Both the position numbers and the translations under genes were made by a program. From the NCBI GenBank assembly GCA_022827785.1, contig JAJEIM010000015.1:1-61824 (forward strand): a DNA stretch of 61,824 nucleotides, given 5' to 3'. This document shows positions 13,457 to 21,889 of this stretch, one piece after another (the first letter of the stretch is position 1; the number at the start of each line of letters is the position of its first letter). This stretch comes from Acidimicrobiia bacterium (GTDB lineage: Bacteria > Actinomycetota > Acidimicrobiia > Spongiisociales > Spongiisociaceae). The notes below the pieces were generated by a model that saw only the letters and a list, made by a program, of their open reading frames with translations, did no database searches and was not told the DNA's origin.

Positions 13457-14731
13457 ATGAGCCACGAGTTCGGCTTCGACACCCGTTCCATCCACGCCGG
13501 CCAGCGGCCGGATCCCGAGACCGGCGCGCGCGCCATGCCGATCTACCAGACCACCTCCTACGTGTTCGAGGATCCCCAGCAGGCTGCCGACCTGTTCGCC
13601 CTCCAGAGCTTCGGGAACATCTACACCCGGATCGGGAACCCCACCAACGCGGCCTTCGAGGAGCGCATGGCCTCGCTGGAGGGCGGGCTGGGCGGCCTGG
13701 CGACCTCCTCCGGCATGTCGGCCCAGATCCTGGCGATACTCACCGTATGCGAGGTGGGGGACCACATCATCGCCAACCGGTCGTTGTACGGCGGCACGTT
13801 CACCCAGTTCGACGTGACGCTGCGCCGGATGGGAATAGACACGACCTTCGTGGACACCAACGACCTCGATGCCATCGAGGCGGCCATCACCGACCGGACC
13901 CGGCTGGTGTACGGGGAGACCATCGGCAACCCGGCGGGCGACGTGCTCGACCTGGCGCCGATGGCCGAGCTGTGCCACTCCCACGGTCTGCCCTTGGTGG
14001 TGGACAACACATTCGCCAGCCCGGCGCTGTGCCGGCCGATCGAGCACGGCGCCGACGTGGTGGTGCACTCGGCCACCAAGTTCATCAGCGGGCACGGCAC
14101 CGCCATCGCCGGCGTGATCGTGGAGAACGGGGTTTTCCCGTGGGACAACGGGCGCTTCCCCGCCATCACCGAGCCGTCGCCGGCCTACCACAACCTCACC
14201 TTCTGGGATAACTTCCGGGAGTACGCCTACCTGATGAAGGCCCGCATGGAGTTGATGCGGGATGTGGGCGCGGTCCTGTCGCCCTTCAACTCGTTCCTGC
14301 TGCTGATGGGGCTGGAGACGCTGGGGCTGCGGATGGAACGCCACGTCGCCAACACCCAGGCGGTGGCCGAGTTCCTGGAGGAGGATCGCCGGGTCTCGTG
14401 GGTGTCCTATGCCGGGTTGCCCTCGCACCCCTCCCACGACCTGGCGCGCAAGTATGTGCCGGCCGGGCCGGGGGCGGTGTTCACCTTCGGCACCGCCGGG
14501 GGCTACGAGGCGGGGGTGTCGTTCATCAAGCGGGTGGAGTTGGCCAGCCATCTGGCCAACGTGGGTGACGCCAAGACGCTGGTTATCCACCCTGCCAGCA
14601 CCACCCACCAGCAGGTTCCGCCGGAGGAGAGGGAAGCCGCCGGGGTGGGCGACGACATGATCCGGATCTCGATCGGTCTCGAGAACATAGAGGACATTCT
14701 CTGGGACCTCGACCAGGCACTGGGGAGCTGA
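13457..14731 (+). CDS. metY: O-acetylhomoserine sulfhydrylase (PLP enzyme)
   Basis: Converts O-acetylhomoserine and sulfide to homocysteine, the partner step to MetX. The N-terminus has FDTRSIHAGQRPDPETGARA and PIYQTTSYVF, typical of Cys/Met metabolism PLP enzymes. The Schiff-base lysine is in SATKFISGHGTAIAG and the PLP-phosphate loop lies in SGMSAQILAIL. The C-terminus DMIRISIGLENIEDI is diagnostic. Length 424 fits the family. It is one base short of touching the following CoA-binding gene. Confidence 0.95.
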   Translation: MSHEFGFDTRSIHAGQRPDPETGARAMPIYQTTSYVFEDPQQAADLFALQSFGNIYTRIGNPTNAAFEERMASLEGGLGGLATSSGMSAQILAILTVCEVGDHIIANRSLYGGTFTQFDVTLRRMGIDTTFVDTNDLDAIEAAITDRTRLVYGETIGNPAGDVLDLAPMAELCHSHGLPLVVDNTFASPALCRPIEHGADVVVHSATKFISGHGTAIAGVIVENGVFPWDNGRFPAITEPSPAYHNLTFWDNFREYAYLMKARMELMRDVGAVLSPFNSFLLLMGLETLGLRMERHVANTQAVAEFLEEDRRVSWVSYAGLPSHPSHDLARKYVPAGPGAVFTFGTAGGYEAGVSFIKRVELASHLANVGDAKTLVIHPASTTHQQVPPEEREAAGVGDDMIRISIGLENIEDILWDLDQALGS

Positions 14732-14732
14732 G

Positions 14733-15212
14733 ATGACCGAGGTACTGGAAGCCGACGCCCGCACCCGGCTCCGGATCATCCGTGAGGCGAAGTCGGTCGC
14801 CCTGGTGGGCGTGTCCGGCAACGAGCTCAGGGCGTCGAACTTCGTCGCGACCTACCTGGTCCGCACCCACCTGCGGGTGTATCCGGTCAACCCGATGTAC
14901 GAAGAGGTGCTCGGCCTGAAGTGCTACGCCTCGCTGGCGGACCTGCCGGAGGTTCCCGACATCGTCGACATCTTCCGCCATCCTGACCACATCCCGGCCG
15001 TGGTGGACGAGGCGATCGCCATCGGCGCCGGAGTGGTGTGGTTCCAGCTCGGCCTCCGCCACGACGGGGCGGCCCGGACAGCCATCGCAGCCGGCCTCGA
15101 GGTGGTCCAGGATCGGTGTCTCAAGATCGAGCATGCCCGTTTCTCGGGCCGCCTGAACCTGGCCGGATTCGACACCGGAGTCATCTCCAGCAAGCGCCTC
15201 CGCGACATCTAG
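14733..15212 (+). CDS. CoA-binding domain protein (YccU-like)
   Basis: A 159-residue Rossmann-fold protein of the CoA_binding family: VALVGVSGNELRASNFVATYL (nucleotide-binding loop), VYPVNPMYEEVLGLKCYASL, and EVPDIVDIFR. Such proteins bind CoA or a related nucleotide; the precise role is unknown. It starts immediately after metY and presumably forms a metX-metY operon, a pairing I recognise from other bacteria. Confidence 0.9.
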   Translation: MTEVLEADARTRLRIIREAKSVALVGVSGNELRASNFVATYLVRTHLRVYPVNPMYEEVLGLKCYASLADLPEVPDIVDIFRHPDHIPAVVDEAIAIGAGVVWFQLGLRHDGAARTAIAAGLEVVQDRCLKIEHARFSGRLNLAGFDTGVISSKRLRDI

Positions 15213-15367
15213 TGGCCGGTGGCCGGTTGCCAGTGGCTTCTAGTGGCCGGTTGCCAGTGGCCAGTTTGCGACCTTGAGAGGTAGTCAAGTTCCTTCGGCC
15301 CCCGGGCCTAGTGTCTTGCTCCTAACAGTCCCGTGTTACAGCATCCACTGACCACTGACCACTGACA
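15211..15367 (+). repeat. Interspersed intergenic repeat family A, copy 3
   Basis: Same orientation as the 7090 copy. It has two CCGGTTGCCAGTGGC units, the core TTGCGACCTTGAGAGGTAGT and CAAGTTCCTTCGGCCC, then CTAGTGTCTTGCTCCTAACA, GTGTTACAGCATCC, and a short ACTGACC tail (about three units versus twelve in copy 1). It sits between the metXY operon and the dnaK promoter. Confidence 0.85.
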
Positions 15368-15387
15368 GCGAGTCGGATTCGCGGGAA

Positions 15388-15417
15388 TATGATAAGGTAC
15401 GACTTAGGTTATACCTA
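15388..15417 (+). promoter_or_regulatory. Candidate dnaK promoter and operator
   Basis: TATGAT at 15388-15393 resembles a -10 element; no well-spaced -35 is evident. Just downstream is a perfect inverted repeat TAGGT-TAT-ACCTA (15405-15417), 50 bases before the dnaK start. No classical HspR box (CTTGAGT-N7-ACTCAAG) or CIRCE element is seen, so this palindrome is the best operator candidate for the heat-shock operon. Confidence 0.4.
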
Positions 15418-15466
15418 TCGAGCACACTGAGAAGTTCGGAAACGACTGTACGGAAAGGGAGAACGC

Positions 15467-17299
15467 ATGGCAACGGCCGTCGGAATCGATCTGGGGACCA
15501 CCAACAGCGTGATTGCGGTGCTGGAAGGCGGCGAACCGACCGTGGTCGCCAATGCCGAAGGGGCTCGCACCACCCCGTCGGTGGTGGCTTTCAAGGACGG
15601 CGAGGTCCTGATCGGTGAGGTCGCCAAGCGGCAGGCCATCACCAATCCCGATCACACCGTCCGATCCGTCAAGCGCCACATGGGGACCGACTGGTCCGTC
15701 GGCGCCGACGGCAAGTCCTACACGGCCCAGGAGGTGTCGGCCCGGACCCTGATGAAGCTGAAGCGGGATGCCGAGGCATACCTGGGATCTCCCATCACCT
15801 CCGCCGTGGTCACCGTGCCCGCCTACTTCAACGACGCGCAGCGGCAGGCCACCAAGGAGGCTGGGCAGATCGCCGGCCTGGAGGTGTTGCGGATCGTCAA
15901 CGAGCCCACTGCGGCCGCCCTGGCCTACGGTCTCGACAAAGAGGAGTCGGACCAGACCATCCTGGTATTCGACCTCGGGGGCGGAACCTTCGACGTTTCG
16001 GTCCTGGAGATCGGCGACGGCGTGTTCGAGGTGAAGTCGACCAGCGGCGACACGCAGCTGGGCGGGGACGACTGGGATCAGGCGATCATCGACTGGCTGG
16101 TGAAGGGCTTCAAGAACGAGAACGGTGTCGACCTCGGCGCTGACAAGATGGCCGTGCAGCGGCTCAAGGAAGCCGCGGAGAAGGCCAAGATCGAGCTGTC
16201 GACCGTGCCGGAGACCGACCTCAACCTCCCGTTCATCACCGCCACTTCCGACGGGCCTTTGCATCTCCAGACGAAGCTGACCCGCTCCGAGTTCGAGAAG
16301 CTGACCGAGCGTCTCGTGGCCCGGACCGAGGGTCCGTTCAAGAGGGCGGTGGCTGACGCGGGGGTGGCGGCCGACGAGATCGACCACGTGGTGCTGGTGG
16401 GCGGTTCCACCCGGATGCCGGCCATCCAGGACCTGGTGAGGCGCCTGACCGGCAAGACCCCCCATCGCGGGGTCAACCCGGACGAGGTGGTGGCGGCCGG
16501 CGCCGCACTCCAGGCCGGTGTGCTGACCGGTGACGTGAAGGACATCCTGTTGCTGGACGTGACGCCCCTGACGCTCGGTATCGAGACCAAGGGGAGCGTG
16601 ATGACCAAGATGATCGAGCGCAACACCACCATCCCCACCAAGCGCACTGAGATCTTCACCACGGCGGATCACAACCAGCCGGAGGTCGAGATACATGTCC
16701 TGCAGGGCGAGCGCCCGATGGCCGGCGACAACAAGAGCCTGGGCAAGTTCCGCCTCACCGGAATCCCGCCCGCCCCGATGGGCGTGCCCCAGATCGAGGT
16801 GAGCTTCGACATCGACGCCAACGGGATCGTGTCGGTCAACGCCAAGGACCTGGGCACCGGCCGCCAGCAGGCCATGACCATCACCGGCGGGACAGCCCTG
16901 TCCCAGGACGAGATCGAGCGGATGGTCGAGGACGCGGAGCGCTACGCGGACGAGGACCGCCAGCGCCGGGACCTGGCGGATGCTCGTAACCGGGCGGATC
17001 AGGTTCTCAACCAGACGGCCAAGCTGCTCGAGGACCACGGTGACAAGCTCGATGACGATGAACGGTCCGCCATCGACGAGGCGGTGGCAGCCCTGCGGTC
17101 GCTCACCGAGGACGAGGCGGCATCGGCCGAAGACATCCAGGCCGGCATCGACGCCCTCTTCCAGGCGTCCGCCGTCCTGGCCCAGAAGATGTACGCGTCG
17201 GAGGCGGAGGAGCAGGCGTCCGCCGGCGAGGGCCAGGAGATGCCCGATGACGAGGACATCGTGGAGGCCGAGATCATCGACGAGGGGGAGGACGGTTGA
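15467..17299 (+). CDS. dnaK: Molecular chaperone DnaK (Hsp70)
   Basis: ATP-dependent Hsp70 chaperone. [19 protein letters not shown] (phosphate 1), [33 protein letters not shown] (phosphate 2), and [16 protein letters not shown] (adenosine) define the ATPase. The substrate domain starts near residue 365 ([13 protein letters not shown]). The C-terminus is acidic and ends [17 protein letters not shown] ribosome site precedes the ATG. The stop overlaps the TTG start of grpE. Confidence 0.98.
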   Translation: MATAVGIDLGTTNSVIAVLEGGEPTVVANAEGARTTPSVVAFKDGEVLIGEVAKRQAITNPDHTVRSVKRHMGTDWSVGADGKSYTAQEVSARTLMKLKRDAEAYLGSPITSAVVTVPAYFNDAQRQATKEAGQIAGLEVLRIVNEPTAAALAYGLDKEESDQTILVFDLGGGTFDVSVLEIGDGVFEVKSTSGDTQLGGDDWDQAIIDWLVKGFKNENGVDLGADKMAVQRLKEAAEKAKIELSTVPETDLNLPFITATSDGPLHLQTKLTRSEFEKLTERLVARTEGPFKRAVADAGVAADEIDHVVLVGGSTRMPAIQDLVRRLTGKTPHRGVNPDEVVAAGAALQAGVLTGDVKDILLLDVTPLTLGIETKGSVMTKMIERNTTIPTKRTEIFTTADHNQPEVEIHVLQGERPMAGDNKSLGKFRLTGIPPAPMGVPQIEVSFDIDANGIVSVNAKDLGTGRQQAMTITGGTALSQDEIERMVEDAERYADEDRQRRDLADARNRADQVLNQTAKLLEDHGDKLDDDERSAIDEAVAALRSLTEDEAASAEDIQAGIDALFQASAVLAQKMYASEAEEQASAGEGQEMPDDEDIVEAEIIDEGEDG

Positions 17300-17958
17300 C
17301 CGGTTCCACCCGGCCGAGCGCCGATCCTTCCGGCGGCCCGCCTGAGGAGGTGATGCCGCCCGTCCCCGAAGAGGTGGTGGACGCCGTCCTCGACGACGGT
17401 ATGCATGATCACGTAGATCTCATTGAGCTCCCCGAGGACCCGGATGAGGCCATGGCCTTCCTGATCAACGAGCTGCTGGCCGTCCGGGAGGCGGCCGGGC
17501 AGGCGGAGGACAGGTGGAAGCGGTCGGTTGCCGAGTTCGACAACTACCGCAAGCGGACTGCGCGGGTCCAGCAGGAGTCGGTTGCCCGGGCGTCTGAGCG
17601 GGTCGTGCGCCAGCTCCTACCGGTGCTCGACAGCCTCGACGCCGCCTTGGTCATGGAGAGCCCGGACGGCTCCTCGGACGGCGGTTTGCGCCAGGGGATG
17701 TCCAGCACGCGGGAGCTCCTGCTCTCCACTCTGGCTCGGGAGGGCCTCGAACCTATCGAGGCCGCGGGCGCCGCGTTCGATCCCACCCTCCATGAGGCAG
17801 CCCAGATGGCCGAGGGGAGCGGCACGATGGTGGTGACGGCCGAGCTCCGCCGTGGATACCTGCTCAAGGGGAAGGTCGTAAGGCCTTCCCTGGTCGCGGT
17901 CGGATACGAGCCGGCCTCTCCTTCCGAGGTGGAGGCTCGGGAGGAGGATCCGGCATGA
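17296..17958 (+). CDS. grpE: Nucleotide exchange factor GrpE
   Basis: Releases ADP from DnaK. It contains the coiled-coil [22 protein letters not shown] and the beta-wing end [27 protein letters not shown]. It starts at TTG 17296, overlapping the dnaK stop and with GGGGAGGACGG ahead of it; an ATG at 17353 is an alternative. The N-terminal 50 residues are Pro/acidic and poorly conserved, as usual. Second gene of the chaperone operon. Confidence 0.95.
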   Translation: MTGSTRPSADPSGGPPEEVMPPVPEEVVDAVLDDGMHDHVDLIELPEDPDEAMAFLINELLAVREAAGQAEDRWKRSVAEFDNYRKRTARVQQESVARASERVVRQLLPVLDSLDAALVMESPDGSSDGGLRQGMSSTRELLLSTLAREGLEPIEAAGAAFDPTLHEAAQMAEGSGTMVVTAELRRGYLLKGKVVRPSLVAVGYEPASPSEVEAREEDPA

Positions 17959-17977
17959 TCCCGTCCGGGGGTTGCCC

Positions 17978-19069
17978 ATGAACCGCAACTGGCTCGAGAA
18001 GGACTTCTACCGGCTACTCGAGGTGAGGAAGGACGCCGACCAGGCGACCGTCAAGAAGGCGTACCGGCGCCTGGCCCAGAAGCTCCACCCGGATGCCAAC
18101 CCGGACGATCCGAATGCCGCCGAGCGTTTCAAGGAGGTCTCGGAGGCCTATTCGGTGCTGTCGGACACCGACCGCCGTCGGGAGTACGACCAGGTCCGCT
18201 CCATGGGAGCGCAGGGCTTCGGCGCAGGGGGTGGCCCGTTCGCCGGAGGGCAGGTCCGGATCGAAGACCTGTTCAGCGGCGCCGGGGGTATCGGCGACCT
18301 CTTCAACTTCGGCCGGGGCGCCAGGGGCCCCCAGCGCGGCTCCGATCTGTCGGCGAGCCTGGACCTGACCTTCGAGGAGTCGGTCCGGGGTGCCACCAGG
18401 CCGGTGCCGGTGTCGGGCGCGGTTCCGTGCGGGCGCTGTTCGGGGTCGGGAGGGGAGCCCGGTACTCCGGTGGACGTATGCGGGAACTGCGGCGGTACCG
18501 GTACGGTCGCTTCCAACCAGGGTTTCTTCTCCTTCACCAACCCGTGCCCGGTGTGCGGCGGCGCCGGCAGGAACGTGGAGTCCCATTGCCGCCAGTGCAG
18601 CGGCTCGGGCCAGGAAATCCGGGCGCGCACCATCAGGGTGCGCATCCCTCCGGGCATCAAGGACGGGAACACGATCCGGCTGCGGGGCCGGGGGGCGCCC
18701 GGTCCGAGGGGCGGTCCTCCGGGGGATCTGCTGGTCAAGGTCAGGGTGGGTAAGCACCCACTGTTCTCCCGCAAGGGCGACGACCTGACCATGAAGCTGC
18801 CGATCACGTTTACCGAGGCGGCGCTGGGCGCCAAGGTGAGGGTGGTTACGCTGAACGGGCCGGTCACGCTCAAGATCCCGGCCGGCACACCCTCCGGCAA
18901 GACCTTCCGGATCCGCAAGGAGGGGGTGCGGAGGGACTCGGGGCGCCCCGGTGACCTGCTGGTCACGGTGCAGGTGGCCGTTCCGGAGAAGCTGCCCAAG
19001 GACGCAAAGAAGCTCCTGGAGGAGTTCAAGGACAAGTACGAGACCGCCGACCCGAGGGCGCATCTCTAG
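17978..19069 (+). CDS. dnaJ: Co-chaperone DnaJ
   Basis: Hsp40 stimulating DnaK ATP hydrolysis. J-domain at residues ~8-75 with KLHPDANPDDPNA (HPD intact), Gly-rich linker, and four zinc motifs (CGRCSGSG, CGNCGGTG, CPVCGGAG, CRQCSGSG). The C-terminal substrate domain carries GDLLVKVRVGKHPLFSRKGDD. ATG 17978 was chosen; a TTG two codons upstream is possible. It lies between grpE and hspR. Confidence 0.97.
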   Translation: MNRNWLEKDFYRLLEVRKDADQATVKKAYRRLAQKLHPDANPDDPNAAERFKEVSEAYSVLSDTDRRREYDQVRSMGAQGFGAGGGPFAGGQVRIEDLFSGAGGIGDLFNFGRGARGPQRGSDLSASLDLTFEESVRGATRPVPVSGAVPCGRCSGSGGEPGTPVDVCGNCGGTGTVASNQGFFSFTNPCPVCGGAGRNVESHCRQCSGSGQEIRARTIRVRIPPGIKDGNTIRLRGRGAPGPRGGPPGDLLVKVRVGKHPLFSRKGDDLTMKLPITFTEAALGAKVRVVTLNGPVTLKIPAGTPSGKTFRIRKEGVRRDSGRPGDLLVTVQVAVPEKLPKDAKKLLEEFKDKYETADPRAHL

Positions 19070-19079
19070 GAGGTTACGG

Positions 19080-19496
19080 ATGGCCGGCAAGAGAATCACA
19101 CCCGAAATGGAGGCGGTCTACGTCATCTCGGTGGCGGCCTCTCTATCCGGCATGCATCCCCAGACCCTCCGTATCTACGAGCGAAGAGGTCTGATCGAGC
19201 CCTTCCGGACCCCGGGTGGCACCCGCCGCTACTCGGAAGCCGACCTCGAGCGTCTCTCCCTGATCCAGGATCTCACCGGCCAGGGCATCAACATCGAGGG
19301 CGTGAAGCGCATCATGGCCCTCGAAGAGGAGAACCAACTCCTGCGGGACGAGGTGAGGAGGCTGCGGCGCCAGAAGCGGGCCGCTCAGGAGACCGCGATA
19401 GCCGCAACCGAAGCGCTGCAGGAGACCAGGCGCAACCTGGCGGGCGAGATACTCGTACGCCGGGACATCCTCCGCTTCCCCGAGTTCCCCCGGTAA
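19080..19496 (+). CDS. hspR: MerR-family heat shock regulator HspR
   Basis: Repressor of the dnaK operon in actinobacteria. The 138-residue protein begins MAGKRITPEMEAVYVISVAA, then the HTH-wing typical of MerR: SGMHPQTLRIYERRGLIEPF, GGTRRYSEADLERL. A coiled coil follows (EEENQLLRDEVRRLRRQKRAA). AGGAGG lies directly upstream of the ATG. As fourth gene of its own target operon it is probably autoregulated, with DnaK as corepressor as known in Streptomyces. Confidence 0.93.
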   Translation: MAGKRITPEMEAVYVISVAASLSGMHPQTLRIYERRGLIEPFRTPGGTRRYSEADLERLSLIQDLTGQGINIEGVKRIMALEEENQLLRDEVRRLRRQKRAAQETAIAATEALQETRRNLAGEILVRRDILRFPEFPR

Positions 19497-19509
19497 CCGG
19501 GGGGGCACC

Positions 19510-19953
19510 GTGGAGTACCGGAGGGTCGAGTTCGGCGGCACCGAGCGCCCCAGAGTGGTGTTGCCCGCCCCCGATCCCGGCTTGTCCGGCCGGATCGGCG
19601 CGGCCTCGACGCTCACCGAACTCGCCCGGGTGATCGCCGCCCATCCCGACTCGATGGATGCTTGGGCAGCACTGGGGGAGCGCTACGAGAGGAGCGAGGC
19701 CGAGCCGGAGAACGCGGTCGCCGCCTATGCCTGCTACCGGGTGGGCTACCACCGCGGACTGGATGCGCTACGCAAGAACGGTTGGAACGGCGGCCAGACG
19801 GTCAGGTGGGAGGATGAACCCAATCGGGGCTTCCTGCGCTGCGTCTCGGGGCTGGCGCGTATGGCCGACCGCATCGGCGAACGCCCCGAAGCCGAGCGAT
19901 GCGCCCGGTTCCTGGTCGACCTCGACCCGGATTGGAACCCGTCGAACCGTTGA
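19510..19953 (+). CDS. DUF3151 family protein
   Basis: A 147-residue actinobacterial protein of unknown function. It matches my memory of DUF3151: DSMDAWAALGERYERSE, VAAYACYRVGYHRGLDALRK, EPNRGFLRCVSGLARMAD, EAERCARFLVDLDP. The helical pattern resembles TPR repeats. It starts at GTG 19510, 14 bases after hspR, so it is likely cotranscribed with the chaperone operon. Confidence 0.85.
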   Translation: MEYRRVEFGGTERPRVVLPAPDPGLSGRIGAASTLTELARVIAAHPDSMDAWAALGERYERSEAEPENAVAAYACYRVGYHRGLDALRKNGWNGGQTVRWEDEPNRGFLRCVSGLARMADRIGERPEAERCARFLVDLDPDWNPSNR

Positions 19954-20073
19954 CACGGAGCAGCCGATGGTTCGACCGGACGTTCCCGGTGGCCTACTAG
20001 GTTGATCAAGGGCTCCATACCGCTGCTATCATCCCGCCTCAGCCCCGAGACAAAGCAGAAAGGCGTATCGTCA

Positions 20074-20316
20074 ATGGCTTCCACCGCAGAACGAATCACC
20101 AGTCTGGTCAACGACAACATCGAGGTGGACGGGCAATCCCTTGACCTTCCCGACGACCTGAATATCAGCCTTGCCGACTCCGGGGTACCCTCGATGGACG
20201 TCGTTGCGTTCGCGAAGCTCGTGACACAAGAGTTCGACGTAGAGCTCACCATCGAGGAGTGCGTCTCCCTCAACAGCCTGAGGGAACTCGTAGACTTTCT
20301 GGACAGCGCCGCCTAA
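20074..20316 (+). CDS. Free-standing acyl carrier protein
   Basis: An 80-residue type II ACP. The phosphopantetheine serine is Ser40 in DSGVPSMDVVAF, with helix II following; the acidic, helical layout and length fit. AGAAAGGCG precedes ATG 20074, so the longer upstream frame is not needed. It is neither next to fabF nor in a fatty acid operon. It sits 1.57 kb before the giant PKS and is convergent with the hydrolase, which suggests it serves the polyketide pathway, possibly accepting product from the PKS's terminal KS. That role is inference. Confidence 0.85.
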   Translation: MASTAERITSLVNDNIEVDGQSLDLPDDLNISLADSGVPSMDVVAFAKLVTQEFDVELTIEECVSLNSLRELVDFLDSAA

Positions 20317-20377
20317 GCGACTCACTGCGTGTTACCGGAGAGCTCACGTAGCTAACAGGTAAGCACGTCTCAAACTA

Positions 20378-20403
20378 CAACCGGATCTCTTTGATGACGG
20401 TTG
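20378..20403. terminator. Hairpin between convergent ACP and hydrolase genes
   Basis: CAACCG pairs with CGGTTG, followed after a small bulge by ATC/GAT and a TCTTT loop. It lies in the 102-bp gap between two converging genes and could terminate either strand. There is no strong T-run. Confidence 0.35.
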
Positions 20404-20418
20404 AGATTCGTTGGATTA

Positions 20419-21333
20419 CTAGCGCTTGGCAGTGTCGCCCAGTGAGTTGACGAAACTGCGTACCATGTCGGCACAATCCTGGGGTTTCTCAAGCGGGAGA
20501 AAGTGAGTGGCCTCTGGCAGAAAGTCGTAGTCCACGCTCATCATATCGCTGAGGTCAAGGGTAGGAAGGTACGAGTACGGTAGCGTCGGATCTGCTCCGA
20601 CTACCTTCGTCCGGCTAACACGCCTATCAAAGTTTATTAGAACTGCGTACGGGCTTGCGTAGTCCACAATTAACGCTTCGTAATCGCGGGGGCACCGTAG
20701 CTCGAAGCCATCTTCGGTCCTTCGGAGGGTCGTCCTAGCCATGAGATCGAGGACTCCGGGCACTACATAGCGGAATAGGGGCGAGTATCCGAGTAGTTCT
20801 ACAAACTGTTCCCTAGATTGGAACCGCTCGGTCCGCCGTCGCACTATTGCAGAGGTTTTTGAGGCCACAATGTCAAACTCCTCGTAGCTACGGCCAGGCT
20901 TACAAAGAGGAGGGTCGAAGAGAATGCGAGCTGAGAAGCCCTCGCCTCTAGTAGGAGATAAGAGACTTACGAGGGCAGATACTGAATGGAAAACTCCAAC
21001 CTTTGGCTTCGGGCCAAATACAAGGTCGATTTCCGCCATTATCCGATCATGATCCTCCACAAGAGTGGGAATATTGTGTTTCCCCAAGGCACTGACTTCG
21101 TTCCACCCATGATTCCTTAAGTCATAGACGATGATGTCAAAGTCCTGGCACAGGGCAGACCAGAACGGGTAGTAGAGATCAATCGCCAGACCATTGCCGT
21201 GGCACAGGACGAGCCGAGGACCCTCCAGGTTTCCATGCCGGCGCAGTGCGATAGACGTATCTTGGTCGACACGCACGTAGTGAACCGAAATCGGTTCAGG
21301 GAGTTCCCACACCGAGTCTGATGGGTTACTCAA
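20419..21333 (-). CDS. Alpha/beta hydrolase with atypical nucleophile elbow
   Basis: A 304-residue alpha/beta hydrolase. VLCHGNGLAIDLYYPFW gives the oxyanion HGNG, then DLRNHGWNEVS, and a nucleophile elbow GVFHSVSALVS with Ser117. The elbow is H-S-V-S where family members usually have G-x-S-x-G. The acid is probably Asp in VVGADPTLPYSY and the His is in EATHFLPLEKP. The DNA is visibly lower in GC than both neighbours, with AT-rich codons, suggesting recent transfer. Beside the ACP and PKS it could be a chain-releasing thioesterase or a tailoring hydrolase; this is unproven. Confidence 0.75.
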   Translation of the reverse strand: MSNPSDSVWELPEPISVHYVRVDQDTSIALRRHGNLEGPRLVLCHGNGLAIDLYYPFWSALCQDFDIIVYDLRNHGWNEVSALGKHNIPTLVEDHDRIMAEIDLVFGPKPKVGVFHSVSALVSLLSPTRGEGFSARILFDPPLCKPGRSYEEFDIVASKTSAIVRRRTERFQSREQFVELLGYSPLFRYVVPGVLDLMARTTLRRTEDGFELRCPRDYEALIVDYASPYAVLINFDRRVSRTKVVGADPTLPYSYLPTLDLSDMMSVDYDFLPEATHFLPLEKPQDCADMVRSFVNSLGDTAKR

Positions 21334-21889
21334 GTCGACATCCTCCGAGGTGTGAACCGAAAGGGGAATCCAACCAATGGTAAGCCCGATGTCGGCACGC
21401 GCTCAGGAAGATCCTCGTTGTCTGAGGTGCGCCGTTCCGCATCACCGGCCAAGCCCACACCGCTTGATGTCCAGCCACGGCTGAGCCTTCCGCGCCGGAC
21501 CCATGAGCTACAAGTCGAGCCGCGCGAAGGGGTTCGCCCCGACGGGCGGCCACGAAGGATCGATACTGCGGAAGACATGGAGGCCGGGATTGACTGATCT
21601 GGGTACCTGCTGCTGCGTGGTACGAAGGTTAGATCACCGCATCGTCCCGCACCGCAGTGCCACCCGGACAGAAGGCGAGGCATGAATCGGCCACCGCAAC
21701 CAACCGGGCAGGCAGGTCCGGACCGAGCGGCCTTCTAATATCCGGCAGGGATGGAGGTGGTCTTCGCTCGAGGGGCCCGCCCTCAACGGGCTTTCGATGC
21801 CGGTGTGGTTACGGGAGTAGGTGGACCGGCACTGACCATCCCCCGCGTGCGCAGCCGGGCCGGCCTGTGACCGGAATAGGAGAACCCGA
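21334..21889. other. Leader region of the PKS gene
   Basis: About 556 bases without a recognisable gene. Short frames exist on both strands but none has homology I can name or a good ribosome site. It presumably carries divergent promoters for the hydrolase and the PKS. GC rises from the hydrolase side towards the PKS side. I see no clear -35/-10 pair or operator. Confidence 0.5.
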
